Shown: piece after piece, positions 8,634 to 16,740 of the stretch | Position numbering within the stretch: the stretch's first letter is position 1 | How the letters are laid out: each line of letters starts with the position of its first letter | Source: Pseudorhodoferax sp. Leaf274 | Lineage (GTDB): Bacteria; Pseudomonadota; Gammaproteobacteria; Burkholderiales; Burkholderiaceae_C | DNA: 64,000 nucleotides | Assembly (NCBI RefSeq): GCF_001422445.1 | Contig: NZ_LMNA01000001.1 | Coordinates: 728,735-792,734, forward strand | Direction: 5' to 3' | The notes under the pieces: model-generated | The model's input: the letters and a program-made list of their open reading frames with translations, nothing else | Told to the model about the DNA's origin: nothing | The model's database searches: none | Made by a program: the position numbers and the translations under genes

Positions 8634-9622
8634 CAGCCCTCCGCCGTGAAGCCCACGGCCTTCACGATCGGGCCCCACTTGGCCGTGTCGCGCGCCACCA
8701 GGTCGGCCAGCTCCGCCGGCGAGGACGACATGGCTTCCAGCCCGAAGGTGGCCAGGCCGTCCACCACGTCCTTGTTCGCCAGCGCGGCCTTCATCGCGGC
8801 GTTGAGGTGGGTGACGGTGTCCGCCGGCGTCTTGGCCGGCAGGAAGAAGGCGAACCACTCGCTGTGCGTGCCTTCCTTGATGCCCTGCTCCTCGTAGGTC
8901 GGCACGTCGGGCGCGAAGCGGTTGCGCTTGCTGCCCGACACGCCCAGGATGCGCACCTTGCCGCTGGCCAGGTGCTGGGTCAGGTCGCCGACCGGGCCCG
9001 ACACCGCCGAGACGTTGCCGCCCAGCAGGTCCAGCATGGCCGGCTGGGTGCCGCGGTAGGCCGCGTGCTTCAAGTCCACGCCCGCGCTCTTGCCCAGCAG
9101 CGCACCGATGAAGTGCGGCGTGGAGCCGGCGGCCGGCGAGCCGAAGTTGGCGCCGGCCGGGTTGGCCTTGGCCCAGGCCAGGAACTCGGGCACGCTCTTC
9201 ACGCTGGCCGGCACAGCCGGGCCCACGGCCAGGCCGAAGTCGAACACGCAGCCCAGCGAGACGGGCGCCAGGTCGGTCTTGGGGTCGTATGCCAGCTTCT
9301 TGTAGATGTGCGGGTAGATCGTCAGCATCGACGTGGGCGTCTGCAGCATGGTGGCGCCGTCCGCTGCGGCCGACTTGACGAACTGGATCGCGATCTGCCC
9401 GCCCGCGCCGGTGCGGTTCTCCACCACGGCGGTCTTGGCGTAGCTGGGCGCCAGCTGGGTGGCCACGCGCCGGCAGATGGTGTCCGACGTGCCGCCGGCC
9501 GCGAAGCCGGTGACGATGCGCAGCAGCTCGGGATGGGCCTGGGCCAGGGCCTGCTGGCCAATGGCCGACAGCAGGGCGCCGGCGCTGGCGGATTGCAGCA
9601 GTTGGCGGCGGTTCATGGACAT
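8633..9622 (-). CDS. Bug-family (TctC-like) periplasmic substrate-binding protein
   Basis: A 329-residue Bug receptor. The signal peptide begins MSMNRRQLLQSASAGALLSAIG and holds a twin-arginine pair, so Tat export is possible, with cleavage near ALAQA. The mature region has LRIVTGFAAGGTSDTICRRVA and later HAAYRGTQPAMLDLLGGN, the two family hallmarks. The ATG at 9622 follows a GAGGAG site; an internal ATG lies two codons later. It is coupled to the ketopantoate-reductase-like gene, suggesting the imported compound is a keto or hydroxy acid (inference). Residues GGTSD replace the commoner GGxxD, still typical of the family. Confidence 0.93.
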   Translation of the reverse strand: MSMNRRQLLQSASAGALLSAIGQQALAQAHPELLRIVTGFAAGGTSDTICRRVATQLAPSYAKTAVVENRTGAGGQIAIQFVKSAAADGATMLQTPTSMLTIYPHIYKKLAYDPKTDLAPVSLGCVFDFGLAVGPAVPASVKSVPEFLAWAKANPAGANFGSPAAGSTPHFIGALLGKSAGVDLKHAAYRGTQPAMLDLLGGNVSAVSGPVGDLTQHLASGKVRILGVSGSKRNRFAPDVPTYEEQGIKEGTHSEWFAFFLPAKTPADTVTHLNAAMKAALANKDVVDGLATFGLEAMSSSPAELADLVARDTAKWGPIVKAVGFTAEG

Positions 9623-9758
9623 GTTTGTTCTCCTCGGGTGGACAAGTTTTGCGCGGCATTGGACCGCTGGGCGCGCCATTGTGGGCGCGCGCCGACGCCG
9701 CCGATACCCGTGTTTTCTAGTATGTTGCAGTGCGCCATGGGCCGGCGCCGGGCGTTCC

Positions 9759-10166
9759 TCAGGCCGGCGGACCGAACAGCGGGTGCAGGTTGCTGTGCTT
9801 GGCGTCGAACACCTCGTGGCCTTCGTCGATCTGCAGCGTCACGCCGATGTGCCGCTCGTGGAAGATCGGCGCCAGGTGCTCGCGGACCGCGGCGATCAGG
9901 GCCTCGCCGATGCGCTGCTGCAAGGCCGCAGGACGGCCCTTGGCCATGCGCAGGTTCAGGTAGATGAAGGCGTAGTCCTGCTGGTGGTCGGCCACGGCGT
10001 GGTGCGCGGCCGCGAAGGCCAGCACGCGCGTGCCGCCGGTCGGGAACACCTGTTTGCCGCCGTCGTCGCGCTGGGCGAGCATGGTGTCGGACAGCTGCCG
10101 GCACAGCGCGCCCATGTCGGTGGCCGGTTCGATGTTGGGGCTGTAGAGCAGCACGAGATGGGGCAT
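9759..10166 (-). CDS. 5-carboxymethyl-2-hydroxymuconate isomerase-like protein
   Basis: A 135-residue protein of the CHMI (HpaF) tautomerase family, which isomerises 5-carboxymethyl-2-hydroxymuconate in the homoprotocatechuate meta-cleavage pathway. The N terminus after Met is Pro (MPHLVLLYSPN), the catalytic Pro1 of the tautomerase superfamily. Length matches the family (about 125-135). No other hpa genes are seen in the window, so it is an orphan and its real substrate may differ. Start ATG at 10166 has only a weak ribosome site but makes Pro the second residue, which supports it. It is probably a single-gene unit, about 136 bp upstream of the Bug gene. Confidence 0.85.
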   Translation of the reverse strand: MPHLVLLYSPNIEPATDMGALCRQLSDTMLAQRDDGGKQVFPTGGTRVLAFAAAHHAVADHQQDYAFIYLNLRMAKGRPAALQQRIGEALIAAVREHLAPIFHERHIGVTLQIDEGHEVFDAKHSNLHPLFGPPA

Positions 10167-10315
10167 GGTCGGTCCTGGGGGGCGGATGTCGGCGCATTCT
10201 CGCGCGGTGCCTGTCGGACGCGGCCCTACATGGCCAGCGCCTGCGGGCCGACGGCGCGCCGCCCGCGGCGTTCCGAGAATCGGCTCTGGCGTCCAGGCGC
10301 CACCGCCCACGCACC

Positions 10316-10510
10316 ATGCTCGACACCACCAGCCCCGCCACGGTCCGCATCACGGCCAGCCTGAGCCAGGCACGTCTGATCCGGCGCCTGCGCGAGACGC
10401 TGTTCGAGCTGCAGTGCGAGCCCGACCCCGATCCGGCCGCCATCGACCGGCTGATGCGCCGGCTGGCGCGCGTGCGCAGCCGCGACGCCCATTCCCCCGC
10501 CCACGGCTGA
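10316..10510 (+). CDS. Small hypothetical protein
   Basis: A 64-residue Arg-rich open frame with a plausible helical middle part ([18 protein letters not shown]) and no signal or membrane segment. G/C preference at third positions resembles its neighbours, and no larger gene competes for this stretch. There is no strong ribosome site, and no family is recognised. It lies between the divergent CHMI-like gene and the dehydrogenase. It could be a real small DNA- or RNA-associated protein or a chance frame. Confidence 0.45.
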   Translation: MLDTTSPATVRITASLSQARLIRRLRETLFELQCEPDPDPAAIDRLMRRLARVRSRDAHSPAHG

Positions 10511-10628
10511 GGGCGCGGACACCATTTCTCCCTGCGGGAAGTGGGCCTGCCCGCGCCTACGGCCGTCTTCGAAACCATGGACAATCGCCCGCTTTCGACT
10601 GCCTTGTCCGACTTTCCAGGAGATCGCC

Positions 10629-12065
10629 ATGACCTATCCCAGCACCCAACTCTTCATCGCCGGTGAGTGGCAGGACGCCGCCGACGGCCGCACGCTGGCC
10701 GTGTTCAACCCGTCCACGGGCAAGGAGATCGGCCGCGTGGCGCATGCCGGTATCCCCGACCTGGACCGCGCCCTGGCCGCCGCGCAGAAGGGCTTCGAAG
10801 TCTGGCGTGACATCCCGGCCATCGAGCGCGCCAAGACCATGCGCCGCGCCGCCGCGCTGATGCGCGAGCGCGCCGGCGAGATCGCCGCCGTCCTGACCCA
10901 GGAAAACGGCAAGCCGCTGGCCGAGGCCAAGGGCGAGGCCATGGCCGCGGCCGACATCATCGAGTGGTTCGCCGACGAAGGCATGCGCGTGTACGGCCGC
11001 ATCGTCCCTTCGCGCAGCCTGGCCGTGCGCCAGCTGGTCGTGAAGGACCCGGTCGGCCCCGTCGCCGCGTTCACGCCCTGGAACTTCCCGATCAACCAGG
11101 TGGTGCGCAAGCTGGCCGCCGCGCTGGCCAGCGGCTGCTCCATGTTGGTCAAGGCGCCTGAAGAAACGCCGGCCGCCCCGGCCGCGCTGATCCGCGCCTT
11201 CGCCGATGCCGGCCTGCCCGCCGGCGTGGTCGGCCTGGTCTACGGCAACCCGGCCGAGATCTCCAGCTACCTGATCCCGCACCCCGTCATCCGCAAGGTG
11301 ACGTTCACGGGCTCCACGCCCGTGGGCAAGCAGCTCGCCGGCCTGGCGGGCCAGCACATGAAGCGCGTGACCATGGAACTGGGCGGCCATGCCCCCGTGA
11401 TCGTCTGCGACGACGCCGACATCCAGCTGGCCGTCAAGGCCGCCGGAGCCGCCAAGTTCCGCAACGCCGGCCAGGTGTGCATCTCGCCCACGCGCTTTCT
11501 GGTGCACAGCAGCGTGCAGAAGGAATTCGCCGAGACGCTGGCCACCTACGCGCGCGGCCTGAAGGTGGGCGACGGCAGCGCCGAAGGCACGCAGATGGGC
11601 CCGCTGGCCAACCCGCGCCGCCTGACCGCCATGGCCGAGTTCACGCAGGACGCGGTCAAGCAGGGCGCCAAGCTGCTGGTCGGCGGCGAGCGCATCGGCG
11701 ACGCCGGCAACTTCTGGCAGCCCACCATCCTGGACGACGTGCCGCTGTCCGCCAAGGTCTTCAACGACGAGCCCTTCGGCCCAATGGCCGCGATCCGCCC
11801 GTTCGACAAGATCGAGGACGCCATCGCCGAGGCCAACCGCCTGTCCTTCGGCCTGGCGGGCTACGCCTTCACGAGCTCGTTGAAGAACGCGCACATCCTG
11901 TCGCAGCGCGTGGAGGTCGGCATGCTGTGGGTCAACCAGCCCGCCACGCCCTCGGCCGAGCTGCCGTTCGGCGGCATCAAGGATTCGGGCTACGGCTCCG
12001 AAGGCGGCCCGGAGGCCATGGAGGCCTACCTGAACACGCGCGCGGTGTCGATCACCAACGTCTGA
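10629..12065 (+). CDS. gabD: NAD(P)-dependent succinate-semialdehyde-type aldehyde dehydrogenase
   Basis: A 478-residue aldehyde dehydrogenase closest in layout to succinate-semialdehyde/glutarate-semialdehyde dehydrogenases. Catalytic residues are visible: Glu250 in ELGGHAP and Cys284 in NAGQVCISP, 34 residues apart as usual. The cofactor loop [11 protein letters not shown] and the C-terminal [15 protein letters not shown] are also present. The start is supported by an AGGAG site (10617-10621). It precedes a Bug receptor by 38 bases, so it may oxidise a semialdehyde from the imported acid rather than GABA itself; no GABA transaminase is nearby. The gene symbol is by family similarity only. 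Confidence 0.88.
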   Translation: MTYPSTQLFIAGEWQDAADGRTLAVFNPSTGKEIGRVAHAGIPDLDRALAAAQKGFEVWRDIPAIERAKTMRRAAALMRERAGEIAAVLTQENGKPLAEAKGEAMAAADIIEWFADEGMRVYGRIVPSRSLAVRQLVVKDPVGPVAAFTPWNFPINQVVRKLAAALASGCSMLVKAPEETPAAPAALIRAFADAGLPAGVVGLVYGNPAEISSYLIPHPVIRKVTFTGSTPVGKQLAGLAGQHMKRVTMELGGHAPVIVCDDADIQLAVKAAGAAKFRNAGQVCISPTRFLVHSSVQKEFAETLATYARGLKVGDGSAEGTQMGPLANPRRLTAMAEFTQDAVKQGAKLLVGGERIGDAGNFWQPTILDDVPLSAKVFNDEPFGPMAAIRPFDKIEDAIAEANRLSFGLAGYAFTSSLKNAHILSQRVEVGMLWVNQPATPSAELPFGGIKDSGYGSEGGPEAMEAYLNTRAVSITNV

Positions 12066-12103
12066 GCGTTCGCCCGGTGCCCGATACCAACATGGAGACT
12101 TCG

Positions 12104-13072
12104 ATGTTCCGCCGTACCTTCTGCAGCGCGCTGGCCGCCGGCGCGCTGGCGCCGGGCCTGTCGTTCGCGCAGGCCTACCCGAGCAAGCCCATCCGCCTGA
12201 TCGTGCCGTTCCCGCCCGGTGGGGGCACCGACATCCTGTCGCGCCTGGTGGCGGCCAAGCTGACCGAGGTCACCAAGTGGACCGTGGTGGCCGAGAACCG
12301 CGCCGGTGCCGGCGGCACGGTGGGCATCGGCGAGGCCGTGCGCGCCGCGCCCACGGGCTACGACATGGTCATGGGCCAGAAGGACAACCTGGTCGTCGGC
12401 CCCTGGCTGTACAAGAACCTGCCCTGGGACCCCACGCGCGACCTGGTCGCGGTCTCACACATCGCCTACACGCCGGTGGTCATCGTCACGTCCAGCACCT
12501 CGCGCTTCAAGACGCTGGGCGACGTGGTGGCCGCGGCGAAGAACGCGCCCGATACCATCACCTACGGCTCGCCCGGCAACGGCACCACCATCCACCTGGC
12601 CGGCGAGATCTTCAAGACCGCGGCCGGCATCAACATCCGCCACGTGCCGTACAAGGGTTCCAACCCGGCCATGATGGACGTGCTGGCCGGCAACGTGGAC
12701 CTGATGGTGTCCTCGCTGCCCTCGGCCATCGGCCAGCTCAAGTCCGGCAAGCTACGCGCCCTGGCCGTGACCTCGGCCAAGCGCAGCTCCACCGCGCCCG
12801 AGATCCCGACCGTGGCCGAGCTGGGCTACAAGGACTTCGACGTCAGCACCTGGTATGGCCTGTTCCTGCCGGCGGGCACGCCCAAGGAGATCGTCGCCAC
12901 CGTGCACAACGAGGTCGACAAGCTGCTGGCCATGCCCGAGATGGTGGCCGCGGTCCAGGCCCAGGGCGCCGAGATCCAGCGCATGACGGCGGACCAGTTC
13001 GCCACGCTGGTCAAGACCGACTACCAGAAGTGGAAGGGCATCGTCGAGGCTTCGGGCGCGAAGATCGAATAG
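12104..13072 (+). CDS. Bug-family (TctC-like) periplasmic substrate-binding protein
   Basis: A 322-residue Bug receptor with signal peptide MFRRTFCSALAAGALAPGLSFAQA and the mature signature YPSKPIRLIVPFPPGGGTDILSR; IRHVPYKGSNPAMMDVLAGN is the second family loop. The start at 12104 is preferred because GGAG lies 6 bases upstream; an in-frame ATG at 12092 would put the ribosome site inside the gene. It is probably co-transcribed with the dehydrogenase upstream. It converges with the MocR-type regulator, 9 bp separating the stops. Confidence 0.93.
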   Translation: MFRRTFCSALAAGALAPGLSFAQAYPSKPIRLIVPFPPGGGTDILSRLVAAKLTEVTKWTVVAENRAGAGGTVGIGEAVRAAPTGYDMVMGQKDNLVVGPWLYKNLPWDPTRDLVAVSHIAYTPVVIVTSSTSRFKTLGDVVAAAKNAPDTITYGSPGNGTTIHLAGEIFKTAAGINIRHVPYKGSNPAMMDVLAGNVDLMVSSLPSAIGQLKSGKLRALAVTSAKRSSTAPEIPTVAELGYKDFDVSTWYGLFLPAGTPKEIVATVHNEVDKLLAMPEMVAAVQAQGAEIQRMTADQFATLVKTDYQKWKGIVEASGAKIE

Positions 13073-13081
13073 GCCAGCGGC

Positions 13082-14545
13082 CTACGCCGCGGCACGCGCC
13101 GGCCCGGCCGCGTGCTGGCTGCACACGATCTCGCCCAGCCGGCGCAGCCCGGCTTCCAGCGCCGGCGTCCACGGCAGGCCGCAGTTGATGCGCACGTAGT
13201 GGTCGCAGCGCGTGGTGTTGGAGAACAGCGTGCCCGGCGCCACCAGGATGTGCTCGCGCAGCGCCGCGTCGAACACCGCCGCAGACGACAGCTGCCCCGG
13301 CAGCTCCACCCACAGCTGCAGCCCGCCCGGCGGCAGGTTCAGCCGCGTGCCGGGCGGAAAGTGCTGCGCCACCGCCTCGGCCGTGCGCTCGCGCTGCGTG
13401 CGCAAGCTGGCACGCAACTGCTTCAGGTGCCGGTCGTAGGCGCCCGAGGCCATGAAGCCGCCCGCCGCCCACTGCGCCAGGGCCTCGTTGCTGCGCGACT
13501 GCGCGTACTTGAGCATCTCCACGCGCGCGTGCCAGCGGCCGGCGTGGATCCAGCCCAGCCGCAGCCCCGGCGCCAGCACCTTGTGCAGCGAGGCGCAATG
13601 GATCACGTTGCCGCTGCGGTCGAAGGACTTGAGCGCGCGCGCCGGGGCGGGCGCGTCCAGCAGTTCGCTGTAGGTGTCGTCCTCGATCAGCGCGATGCCG
13701 TGCTGTTCGCACAGCGCCGCCAGCCGGGCCTTGTGCGCGTCCGGCATCACGCTGCCGAGCGGGTTCTGCAGGTGCGGCACGACCACCACGGCCTTGATGT
13801 CGCGGTAGGCGCCGATGGCCAGCTCCAGCGCGTCGATCGACAGGCCGGTCTGCGGGCTGGTGGGAATCTCCAGCGCGCGCATGCCCAGTGTCTCCAGCAC
13901 CTGCAGCAGGCCGTAGAAGGTGGGCGACTCCACCGCCACCGTGTCGCCGGGCTGGGCCACGGCGCGCAGCGCCAGGTTCAGCGCCTCGATGCAGCCGTGC
14001 GTGGGCAGCACCTCTTCGGGTGACAGCGCCATGCCCACGCGCACGGCGCGCTGGGCCACGGCCTCGCGGAACGGCGTGCGCTCGCGCGAGGGCGTGGCCT
14101 GGGTCAGCAGCTCGGGGTGTTGGCGCAGCGCACGCGTGACGGCGTTGCGCATGGCCTCGGCCGGGTACAGCGCGGGCGCGCCGCGCGCCGTCGACAGGTT
14201 CAGGTGCACCGCGTGCGCGCGCCGCTGGGTGACGAAGCTGGAGACCTTCTCGTGGATGCCGACGAACTGCGCCGGGTCGGGCGCGCGGTCGGTCGCCGGC
14301 TCGTCCATCGGCACGATCTTCAGGCGGCGCGGCCGCGTCACGAAGTAGCCCGAGCGCTCGCGCGCCTCGGCCCAGCCGTCGCTCTCCAGCAGGCGGCAGA
14401 CCTGCAGCGCGGTGGACAGGCTCACGCCGTGCAGCTGCATCAGCTCGCGCAGCGAGGGCAGGCGGTCGCCTGGCTGCAGCGCTTCGGCGCGGATGGCCTG
14501 CAGGTAGTGCTCGGCGATCTGGCGGTAGCGGGGGACGTTGGGCAT
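13082..14545 (-). CDS. MocR-type (GntR/aminotransferase) transcriptional regulator
   Basis: A 487-residue regulator joining a GntR winged helix (about residues 8-75; LPSLRELMQLHGVSLSTALQVCRLLE) to a fold-type-I aminotransferase domain (about 110-480). The PLP lysine is in SLHKVLAPGLRLGW and the PLP-phosphate/Asp region in NPLGSVMPD and EDDTYSE. MocR proteins sense PLP or amino-compound adducts and regulate nearby genes. It faces away from a 195-bp gap before the next gene, and its own promoter should lie there. A weak dyad, AACAG (14624-14628) and CTGTT (14646-14650), is the only operator hint. Target unknown; the dehydrogenase/Bug pair is a candidate. Confidence 0.92.
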   Translation of the reverse strand: MPNVPRYRQIAEHYLQAIRAEALQPGDRLPSLRELMQLHGVSLSTALQVCRLLESDGWAEARERSGYFVTRPRRLKIVPMDEPATDRAPDPAQFVGIHEKVSSFVTQRRAHAVHLNLSTARGAPALYPAEAMRNAVTRALRQHPELLTQATPSRERTPFREAVAQRAVRVGMALSPEEVLPTHGCIEALNLALRAVAQPGDTVAVESPTFYGLLQVLETLGMRALEIPTSPQTGLSIDALELAIGAYRDIKAVVVVPHLQNPLGSVMPDAHKARLAALCEQHGIALIEDDTYSELLDAPAPARALKSFDRSGNVIHCASLHKVLAPGLRLGWIHAGRWHARVEMLKYAQSRSNEALAQWAAGGFMASGAYDRHLKQLRASLRTQRERTAEAVAQHFPPGTRLNLPPGGLQLWVELPGQLSSAAVFDAALREHILVAPGTLFSNTTRCDHYVRINCGLPWTPALEAGLRRLGEIVCSQHAAGPARAAA

Positions 14546-14740
14546 GGCGCGCAAGGATGTTGCGGCGATCTTGCGCCGGGCCTGGGTGGCTGGACAGATG
14601 CAGATCGCGGGCTGGCAGACCATAACAGAAGGCTTTTCGAATCCGCTGTTCCGGTGCACATCGCCAGTGCCTGTGCCTGTTCCGCCGCGGGGCGGCTGCC
14701 TACGATCTGGCCATGCCGTAACCCCTTGCGAAAGAGCACC

Positions 14741-15079
14741 ATGGACACCGCCACCCTTCTTGCTTCCACCCCGCTGGCCGCTGGCCAGACCCTGCACCTG
14801 GCCGTGGAGGCCGGCACCGTGCTCGTGGCCGTGCAGGGCGACCTGCGCATCGACGAAGCGCCGCACTGGCTGGCCGACACGCTGCTGCCGGTGGGATGCC
14901 GGATCGGCGAAGGCCAGACCCATGTGGTGACGCGGGCCGGCTGGGTGCGCGTGGCGGCGCTGCGCGAGGCGCGGCTGGAGCAGGTCGTGCCCGTGGGGCC
15001 GTGGCCCCGGCTGGTGGCCAGGTTGGCGGGCTGGGCGCGCACGCTGCGGCTTCGGGGCGCCCATCCAGCCAAGGTGTAA
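14741..15079 (+). CDS. DUF2917-like small protein
   Basis: A 112-residue protein with an N-terminal beta-rich segment (LAAGQTLHLAVEAGTVLVAVQGDLRI, then HWLADTLLPVGCRIGEGQTHVV) that resembles the small cupin-like DUF2917 proteins common in beta-proteobacteria. The C-terminal third is basic (VARLAGWARTLRLRG). No signal peptide. It is 51 bases upstream of a PAS histidine kinase on the same strand and divergent from the MocR-type regulator. Function unknown; the domain assignment is by pattern and moderately sure. Confidence 0.6.
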   Translation: MDTATLLASTPLAAGQTLHLAVEAGTVLVAVQGDLRIDEAPHWLADTLLPVGCRIGEGQTHVVTRAGWVRVAALREARLEQVVPVGPWPRLVARLAGWARTLRLRGAHPAKV

Positions 15080-15130
15080 CAGGGCTGGCCGCCTACCCTG
15101 CTGCGCGCCGCGGAGCCGCAGAATGCGGCG

Positions 15131-16279
15131 ATGCACTCCAGCGGCGCCCTGACGCCCTTTGCCAGCGCACTGCTGGCCTCCTACCACGCCAGCCCGTCCG
15201 GTGACGCCTTCATCGTGCTGGACGCGGCGGGCATCGTGCGCGGCTGGTCGCGCGGGAGCGAAGTCCTGCTGGGCTGGTCGGCCGAGCAGGCTGTCGGCCA
15301 GTCGATCTCGGTGATCTTCACGTCCGAAGACCGCGACCGCAAGATCGACCTCTTCGAACTCGACGTGGCGCGCACCCAGGGCCACGCCGAAGACGACCGC
15401 TGGCACATGCGGCAGGACCAGAGCCGCGTGTGGGTCACCGGCACGATGACGGCCGTGCGCGACGACGATGGTGCGCTGCTTGGCTTCGTGAAGGTGATGC
15501 GCGACCGGACCGACCTGCGCACGAAGATCGAGCGCCTCGAACAGGAACGCGACACCCTGCAGGAGCAACTGCAGCGCGCGCAGCTGTTCCTGCACACGCT
15601 GGGCCACGAGTTGCGCAATCCGCTGGCGCCGCTGTCGATGGCCGTGCACCTGATGGGCACGCGCGACACCACGCCCGCGTCGACGCAGGCGATCCAGGTC
15701 ATCCAGCGGCAGATCGCCGTGCTCAAAGGCCTGGCCGACGACCTGATGGACCTGGCGCGCGCGCACCACGACGGGTTCGAGCTGGTGCTGGAGCCCGTGC
15801 ACGTGCAACAGCTGCTGTCCGATGCGCTGCACGACTTGCAGCCGAACGCGCTGGCCAAGGGCATCGAGTTGCTGGCCGTGTTCCAGGAGGCACCGATCAC
15901 GCTGCAGGCCGACCGGCGCCGGCTGACCCAGGTGGTGCTGAACCTGCTGGGCAACGCGCTGAAGTACACGCCCTCGGGCGGCACCGTGTTCCTGAGAGCC
16001 GGCGAAGAGGTCAACGAAGTCGTGATCCGCGTGGAAGACAGCGGCATCGGCATCGGGGCCGACATGCTGCCGCGCATCTTCGAGTTCTTCACGCAGGACG
16101 TCGGTGCCAGGAAGATGGCGCCCGGCGGGCTGGGCGTGGGGCTGGGCCTGGTGCGCCAGATCGTCGAGCTGCACGGCGGCACCGCGGCCGCGCGCAGCCC
16201 GGGGCAGGGCAAGGGTTCCGAATTCACGGTGCGCCTGCCCTTGCAGCGGCCCGCGCCGCTGCCACCCGCGCCGGTCTGA
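15131..16279 (+). CDS. Cytoplasmic PAS-domain sensor histidine kinase
   Basis: A 382-residue hybrid of an N-terminal PAS domain (about residues 20-130, including GWSAEQAVGQSISVIFTSEDR), a short coiled-coil (IERLEQERDTLQEQLQRAQ), a HisKA domain with LGHELRNPLAPL (phospho-accepting His) and a HATPase_c domain (NLLGNALKYTPSGG, DSGIGI, GLGVGLGLVRQIVELHGG). It has no membrane segment, so the signal is probably cytoplasmic (redox, light or a small ligand). No response regulator is next to it, so it is an orphan kinase. It converges on the Met-rich protein gene. Confidence 0.92.
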   Translation: MHSSGALTPFASALLASYHASPSGDAFIVLDAAGIVRGWSRGSEVLLGWSAEQAVGQSISVIFTSEDRDRKIDLFELDVARTQGHAEDDRWHMRQDQSRVWVTGTMTAVRDDDGALLGFVKVMRDRTDLRTKIERLEQERDTLQEQLQRAQLFLHTLGHELRNPLAPLSMAVHLMGTRDTTPASTQAIQVIQRQIAVLKGLADDLMDLARAHHDGFELVLEPVHVQQLLSDALHDLQPNALAKGIELLAVFQEAPITLQADRRRLTQVVLNLLGNALKYTPSGGTVFLRAGEEVNEVVIRVEDSGIGIGADMLPRIFEFFTQDVGARKMAPGGLGVGLGLVRQIVELHGGTAAARSPGQGKGSEFTVRLPLQRPAPLPPAPV

Positions 16280-16298
16280 GCCCGGCCGGACGCGCGCG

Positions 16299-16634
16299 TC
16301 AGCCGAGCTTGCGCAGGCTCGAAAGTGCGACCTCGCCCTGCGCGGTCGAGAACACAGGGTTGGCGCCTGGTCCTTGGCCGCTTTGGCTTTGCGCAACGCC
16401 CGAAATCGACAGCTCGCCCGTGTCGTATTGCTGTACCGACCCGCCCTGGCGGATGGCCAGGCGCCGCTGCTGCGGAAAGAACGCGTACTGCAGGTCGTTC
16501 TGCGCGCCGGTGGACGAGGGGTTGGAAAGGCCCTCTGGCCACCAGCCGTCGTCCGCCTGCATGGGCTGCATCGGTGCCATGGGCTGCATCGGTTGCATGG
16601 GCTTCATGGGTTCCATCGGCTTCATCGGTTCCAT
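16299..16634 (-). CDS. Met-x-Pro repeat protein, uncharacterised
   Basis: A 111-residue protein that opens with eight tandem Met-x-Pro tripeptides (x = E, K, E, K, Q, Q, A, Q) and then a non-repetitive domain with WWPEGLSNPSS, QNDLQYAFFP and YDTGELSISGV. I recall similar Met/Pro-repeat proteins with this C-terminal domain in other proteobacteria, but they have no assigned function. There is no signal peptide, so a cytoplasmic place is likely. The Met-rich head could bind soft metals such as Cu(I), but this is speculation. Start at 16634 has GGAG six bases upstream; reading further upstream gives a low-complexity Arg-rich frame. The gene is alone between a kinase and an MFS transporter. Confidence 0.75.
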   Translation of the reverse strand: MEPMKPMEPMKPMQPMQPMAPMQPMQADDGWWPEGLSNPSSTGAQNDLQYAFFPQQRRLAIRQGGSVQQYDTGELSISGVAQSQSGQGPGANPVFSTAQGEVALSSLRKLG

Positions 16635-16740
16635 CGCGCGCTCCGGCTTGTGCAAAGCCAGCAGTGTGCGGCGCGCCTGGCGCGCGCGCGTCAGGGCGCC
16701 GCCGCTTCCCGCGTAGGCCCAGCGCGCGGCCGTTGGCCGA

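Noticed and set aside
13082-16396. MocR regulator with a 600-residue N-terminal extension
   Set aside because: The extension is antisense to the kinase and DUF2917-like genes; the ATG at 14545 begins directly before the GntR domain.
16553-16634. Short tandem 9-base repeats as a CRISPR or minisatellite
   Set aside because: Repeats keep a reading frame (Met-x-Pro) and have no spacers; they are explained by the protein.
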